Assembly: GCA_030672485.1 (NCBI GenBank) | Contig: DAOVGH010000053.1 | Span: forward strand, 1 to 10,100 | Direction of reading: 5' to 3' | Source: Desulfobacterales bacterium | GTDB lineage: Bacteria > Desulfobacterota > DSM-4660 > Desulfatiglandales > B25-G16 | Length of the DNA: 10,100 bases | In this document: positions 6,878 to 10,100 of the stretch, piece by piece | How the letters are laid out: every line of letters starts with the position of its first letter | Position numbering within the stretch: the first letter of the stretch is position 1 | Translations under genes and position numbers: made by a program | The notes under the pieces: model-generated | Told to the model about the DNA's origin: nothing | Seen by the model: only the letters and a program-made list of their open reading frames with translations | The model's database searches: none

Positions 6878-7390
6878 TTACATACTGAAGGAAGCAGATG
6901 CCCCCAACTCGGAAAATATCAGTTCGATGATCTTGGGAATCTTGGCCTGGATTATTGGGGATAATTCCATTCCAATTTCCAGGGATCTTGGTTCAACCCC
7001 AATTATTGTAGTTTTAGGGGTATGGCCAATAAGTTTTGATAGGTTAATGACTTCCAGAATGTTGATTTGATGAACCGATGTCTTATAAAAATCAAGGTAA
7101 TGGGAACAATCTTCAATATCAAACCTGTAAATCGAACCAGGGGGAGCTCCTCCTTTTACCGCATCAATTACAATTAAACTATCTGCACGCATCACAACAT
7201 CCATAAGGCTAAAACCATCTGTTCCCCCTTCAATAACTTCCACCTCTGAAGGGAGAGGTATCTCCATCAGCCTGTTGGCTACATGGACACCTACTCCCTC
7301 ATCAGAGAGAAGAAGATTACCCACCCCCAACACCACTATTTTCTTTTCCTTGCTGGGGGTAGGTTTATCGGATTTGTTAATCTTTGTCAC
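6878..7390 (-). CDS. hyaD: Hydrogenase maturation endopeptidase (HyaD/HybD/HupD family)
   Basis: This nickel-dependent protease cuts the C-terminal tail from the large subunit once the NiFe site is complete. The 170 residues contain the family pattern VLGVGNLLLSDEGVGVH at 20-36 and the three expected nickel ligands: Glu31, Asp76 in VIDAV, and His107 in SVHQ. About 15 extra lysine-rich, polar residues precede the core. The start is a GTG (7390-7388) in a GTGA overlap with the large subunit stop. There is no strong ribosome binding site, which points to translational coupling. Its target is almost surely the adjacent large subunit, which keeps a 15-residue tail. The symbol is by family only. 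Confidence 0.94.
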   Translation of the reverse strand: MTKINKSDKPTPSKEKKIVVLGVGNLLLSDEGVGVHVANRLMEIPLPSEVEVIEGGTDGFSLMDVVMRADSLIVIDAVKGGAPPGSIYRFDIEDCSHYLDFYKTSVHQINILEVINLSKLIGHTPKTTIIGVEPRSLEIGMELSPIIQAKIPKIIELIFSELGASASFSM

Positions 7391-8949
7391 TCCACTATGA
7401 ATTTTTTAATTTCATTGCTCTTAGGGTCAATAAGATGAATAGCACAGGCCAGGCACGGGTCAAAGGACCGGATAACCCTAACCACATTTATGGGGTTATC
7501 AGTATCCGGCACAGGGATACCTATGAGTGACTCCTCATATGGCCCTCTAACCTTCTTCTCATCCCTGGGTGATGCATTCCAGGTAGAAGGCACCACACAT
7601 TGATAATTATCAATCTTTTTATCTTTGATCTTAATCCAGTGTCCCAAAGCACCCCGTGGTGCCTCATAAAAGCCGGCCCCCATACCGTTATTCGGGGGCT
7701 CCCAATGCTCCGTGTCATGGATCTTAAAGCCTGGTTTGGTCATGGCATCAAGTAAATCATCACACCACTTATAGCAGGCATCAACCACGAGTTTGGTCTC
7801 TATGGCACGGGCTGCATGGCGGGCTACGGCCCCTGGTTTGACCCCCTGCTTTACAAGCCCAAGGAAGGTTGAGTTTTTAGCTATTAGCATCCGGGCCAGC
7901 GGGCCGACCTCCATAGGTAGCCCATCATAACGGGGTGCCTTGACAAAGGAATAAGCCTTCTTTTGCTCCAGGTCGAATTCTTGTGTGCCGTTATATGGGT
8001 GCTGAGGTTCATCGTGCTTATACCAGGCATATTTCACAGATTCGGTGATCTTTTTCTGATCAACGGGTTGAATCTTGATATTTTTCGGATCTAAGCCAAT
8101 AATGACCCCTGGTGGGAATACCATGTCTTTGCCGGCCGGGTCCTTTTCCAGACCACCATAAGAAATGTAATTGTAATGACCGCCGCCCAGACCCATTTTG
8201 GCCAGTGGAAAGAGGGGACCGGTACCGAATGCCAGGACATCAGGGATATAGACCTCATTGACAAACTTGGCCTGCTCATCAAGCATGGTACGAAACCTGG
8301 CAACCATATTTATGTCTGGATACTGGGTAAATCCGCCGACGACAATACTCTGGTAATGAGGTGTTCTGCCTCCGAAGATGGCTCCCATATTCCTGGCCCT
8401 GGCATGCATTGATAATGCATCTATATAGTGCTTGACTGCTGAGATAACCATATCCGGGTCTTTGACACAGAATTCGTCCGGCTTATATCTGGGCGTGAGC
8501 GGGAAGGTATCCTTTACCTTTACTAAGCCCACGATTTTATCCTTCACGGCAAGCAGGCCCTTGTCTTTACCTTTATAGTTTGCCACAGACATGATATCTA
8601 TGTAGTCGAGTGCGCTGAGATGGTAAAAATGAAGCACATGATCATAGATATATTGTGCGCCCATGGCCAGGTTCCTGAGCAGTGTGCCTCCCCAGGGCAC
8701 CTTGGCCCCAAATGCCTCTTCCAGTGCACGGGCTGATGTTAGTTGGTGAACGCTGTAACAGACGCCACAGAAACGGCTGGTCACAAAGGGTGCATCCCTT
8801 GGGTCCTTTCCCTTGAGTAGGGCCTCGAACCCCCGTGCCATAGTACCGCTACTCCAGGCATCTTTAACCTTACCATTTTCTATCTCTACCTCTATCTTGA
8901 GATGTCCCTCAATCCTTGTCACTGGATCAATAACTATTTTCTTTCCCAT
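7387..8949 (-). CDS. hyaB: [NiFe] hydrogenase large (catalytic) subunit, group 1 type
   Basis: This subunit holds the NiFe active site that splits or forms H2. The 520-residue precursor starts with DPVTRIEGHL (Glu14 is the expected proton-relay residue). It has the L1 motif RFCGVCYSVHQ (Cys61, Cys64) and the L2 motif DPCLACAIH (Cys499, Cys502, His505). The tail after His505 is 15 residues, LIDPKSNEIKKFIVE, the length removed by maturation endopeptidases. The first L2 cysteine is an ordinary TGC codon, so this is not a selenocysteine enzyme. It has no signal peptide and would be exported attached to the small subunit. AGGAGGTGG lies 8 bases from the ATG. The L1 motif has Phe where Ile or Val is usual. 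Symbol is by family; hynA, hydB or hybC are equivalent labels. Confidence 0.97.
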   Translation of the reverse strand: MGKKIVIDPVTRIEGHLKIEVEIENGKVKDAWSSGTMARGFEALLKGKDPRDAPFVTSRFCGVCYSVHQLTSARALEEAFGAKVPWGGTLLRNLAMGAQYIYDHVLHFYHLSALDYIDIMSVANYKGKDKGLLAVKDKIVGLVKVKDTFPLTPRYKPDEFCVKDPDMVISAVKHYIDALSMHARARNMGAIFGGRTPHYQSIVVGGFTQYPDINMVARFRTMLDEQAKFVNEVYIPDVLAFGTGPLFPLAKMGLGGGHYNYISYGGLEKDPAGKDMVFPPGVIIGLDPKNIKIQPVDQKKITESVKYAWYKHDEPQHPYNGTQEFDLEQKKAYSFVKAPRYDGLPMEVGPLARMLIAKNSTFLGLVKQGVKPGAVARHAARAIETKLVVDACYKWCDDLLDAMTKPGFKIHDTEHWEPPNNGMGAGFYEAPRGALGHWIKIKDKKIDNYQCVVPSTWNASPRDEKKVRGPYEESLIGIPVPDTDNPINVVRVIRSFDPCLACAIHLIDPKSNEIKKFIVE

Positions 8950-8954
8950 TTATG

Positions 8955-8963
8955 CCACCTCCT
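8955..8963 (-). promoter_or_regulatory. Strong ribosome binding site of the large subunit gene
   Basis: Minus-strand AGGAGGTGG in the 16-base gap between the small subunit stop (8968-8966) and the large subunit ATG (8949). It is one of the strongest sites in the window and fits independent, high-level initiation of the catalytic subunit. Confidence 0.8.
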
Positions 8964-8965
8964 TT

Positions 8966-9964
8966 TCACACCTTTTCCTTTTTAGGAATCAAACCTTCCT
9001 TTTTTCTTGCCATAATATTCTGTGACCTCTCGCTCTCGGCCGTGTAAAGAGGTGTCATACCAGCATAAAAATCAGGCGAGGCACAACCCTGACACCCGGC
9101 CCCGCAATCGATACAGAAGTTTATCCCGTCGTTCCATCTGCGGATGGCACAATCAGCATAGATATCAGGCCCTTTACAGCCCTTCTCATAAAGACACCAA
9201 TCCTTTTGTGTGGGGTCATTCCAATCCTTAAGAAACGAATCTTCGTCGAAATAGCTTCGGCGTCTACAGTTATCGTGAATCGACTGTTCAAAGTATGCCT
9301 TTGGACGGCCTATTTCATCTAATGGCGGTACTTTTCCGGTCGTAAGGAAGTAGAGGATGGTTCCTACCAGGTGGTCTGTATGAACCGGGCAGGTGGAAAG
9401 GTTGATGACTGCTTTACCAGGTAGGGCCTTGTCGAGGCCTATACCCTTGGTGGGACCGGCCGCTGGTATACCTCCATAAGCAGCACAGGACCCTACTGCA
9501 ATGATGGCTGCTGCCTTTTTGGCTGCCTCTTCTACAATCTTCCTGAATGGGTGTCCTCCAACCATACAGAAACGGTCATCTGCAGTGGGAATAGAGCCTT
9601 CTACAATCAACACATAGCCACCTTTTTTCACCGTGTCATGATATACCGATTCGGAGAGATGCCCTGCAGCCGCCATGATGGTTTCATGATATCTGATCGA
9701 TAATTTGTCCAGAATAATAGAAGCTGCCGGTGGATTGAGGGCACCGGTAAATGAGATGGTACAACCTGCGCAGTCTTGGCCTTCAAGCCAAATCACCGGT
9801 GGTTTCTTGGATGCAGCCTCAAGCGCTTGGGCAACCCTGGTTGTAAATTCCAACTCTGAGAGACCCAGCACCGCTGCTGTTGCAGCACAATACTTGATGA
9901 ATTCCCGGCGTGAAATCCCATGCAATTCTAACTCTCTATCCAATTTTTTTTGTGCTTCATCCAT
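8966..9964 (-). CDS. hyaA: [NiFe] hydrogenase small (Fe-S) subunit with Tat signal
   Basis: This subunit carries electrons from the NiFe site through three Fe-S clusters. The 332 residues start with a Tat signal, SRREFIK at 18-24, then a hydrophobic stretch (CAATAAVLGL), so the dimer is exported. The proximal cluster uses Cys65 and Cys68 (DCAGC), Cys160 (VGSCAAYGG) and Cys192 (STCPVH). The distal cluster uses His230, Cys233, Cys257 and Cys263. The medial cluster uses Cys272, Cys291 and Cys294. The usual proline seven residues before Cys291 is replaced by Cys284, and Cys287 is an additional cysteine, giving CIDCGAGCQGC. A [4Fe-4S] medial cluster, as in [NiFeSe] enzymes, is therefore likely. 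There is no C-terminal membrane helix, so the partner must be another protein. The proximal site lacks the additional cysteines of O2-tolerant enzymes. The symbol is by family only. Confidence 0.97.
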   Translation of the reverse strand: MDEAQKKLDRELELHGISRREFIKYCAATAAVLGLSELEFTTRVAQALEAASKKPPVIWLEGQDCAGCTISFTGALNPPAASIILDKLSIRYHETIMAAAGHLSESVYHDTVKKGGYVLIVEGSIPTADDRFCMVGGHPFRKIVEEAAKKAAAIIAVGSCAAYGGIPAAGPTKGIGLDKALPGKAVINLSTCPVHTDHLVGTILYFLTTGKVPPLDEIGRPKAYFEQSIHDNCRRRSYFDEDSFLKDWNDPTQKDWCLYEKGCKGPDIYADCAIRRWNDGINFCIDCGAGCQGCASPDFYAGMTPLYTAESERSQNIMARKKEGLIPKKEKV

Positions 9965-10061
9965 ATTATACCTCCTATCAAGAATTTAATACACCTCGGT
10001 AAAACCTTTATCTTAAACTAATAAAAAAAGCTGCAAAAAATAAACTGGATAGTTGGTTCTT
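9965..10061 (-). promoter_or_regulatory. Leader of the hydrogenase operon with strong RBS
   Basis: This 97-base AT-rich gap separates the partial upstream gene from the small subunit. AGGAGG at 9976-9971 lies 6 bases before the ATG and is clear. Further upstream the minus strand reads TTTTTTGCAGCTTTTTTT and then TTAGTTTAAGATAAAGG. A weak sigma-70-like pair (TTGCAG and TAAGAT, about 15 bases apart) could be drawn, but I do not trust it. No regulator site is recognised. Whether transcription starts here or reads through from the upstream gene cannot be decided. Confidence 0.45.
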
Positions 10062-10100
10062 TTACTCGACCGGATAGCCTGCCTTTGTCCAGGCCTTCCA
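10062..10100 (-). CDS. Probable 3' end of an upstream gene, product unknown
   Basis: From the right edge the minus strand reads WKAWTKAGYPVE and then TAA at 10064-10062. The composition and position suggest the last 12 codons of a gene that precedes the hydrogenase subunits, possibly in the same operon. Twelve residues are too few to identify a family. It could be the redox partner, which is otherwise absent from the window, but that is a guess from position alone. Confidence 0.4.
   Translation of the reverse strand, partial: WKAWTKAGYPVE

Noticed and set aside
7430..7460. Possible selenocysteine at the first L2 cysteine, suggested by the [NiFeSe]-like small subunit
   Set aside because: The codon is TGC, not TGA, so the residue is cysteine.
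9985..10030. Sigma-70 promoter upstream of the small subunit
   Set aside because: The best pair matches the consensus poorly and has short spacing. In such AT-rich sequence it could arise by chance, so it is mentioned only within the leader entry.
1..10100. CRISPR array, tRNA, rRNA, insertion sequence or toxin-antitoxin pair
   Set aside because: I saw no regularly spaced repeats, cloverleaf with CCA end, transposase motif or terminal inverted repeats. Nearly all bases belong to hydrogenase, hyp, purE or carA sequence.

Overview
The window is a compact minus-strand locus for an exported, probably H2-oxidising [NiFe] hydrogenase and its cofactor-assembly machinery. It is bacterial: strong Shine-Dalgarno sites, a Tat signal on the small subunit, group 1-type catalytic subunits, and a full HypABFCDE set. 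Subunit sequence style and gene content suit an anaerobe such as a member of Desulfobacterota, Nitrospirota or a related phylum. That placement is an impression from the proteins, not a search result.

Layout in transcription order, from the right edge leftwards. (1) 10100-10062: the last 12 codons of an unidentified gene. (2) 10061-9965: an AT-rich leader ending in a strong ribosome binding site. (3) 9964-6878: hydrogenase small subunit, large subunit and maturation endopeptidase. The last two overlap by GTGA. (4) 6864-6819: a GC-rich hairpin followed by a T run, read as an intrinsic terminator. (5) 6783-3529: hypA, hypB and hypF, overlapping or touching. (6) 3528-3423: a 106-base spacer with small CTCTGTC repeats. 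(7) 3422-1110: hypC, hypD and hypE, all overlapping. (8) About 1110-763: a broken purE that abuts the hypE stop codon. (9) 766 to the left edge: the first 255 codons of carA, overlapping the purE remnant by ATGA.

How the genes fit together: HypF uses carbamoyl phosphate to build a thiocarbamate on the C-terminal Cys of HypE, which dehydrates it to the cyanide ligand. HypC and HypD assemble the Fe(CN)2CO unit, HypA and HypB deliver nickel, and the endopeptidase removes the last 15 residues of the large subunit. The small subunit's Tat signal then exports the folded dimer.

The most notable points are at the left junction. The purE copy lacks its N-terminus, has an in-frame stop where Glu is expected and lacks about 22 internal residues. 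The junction also puts carA, half of the enzyme that makes HypF's substrate carbamoyl phosphate, directly downstream of hypE with no visible terminator. The small subunit also has two extra cysteines at its medial cluster. I found no CRISPR array, tRNA, rRNA or insertion sequence, and no wholly unknown multi-gene system.
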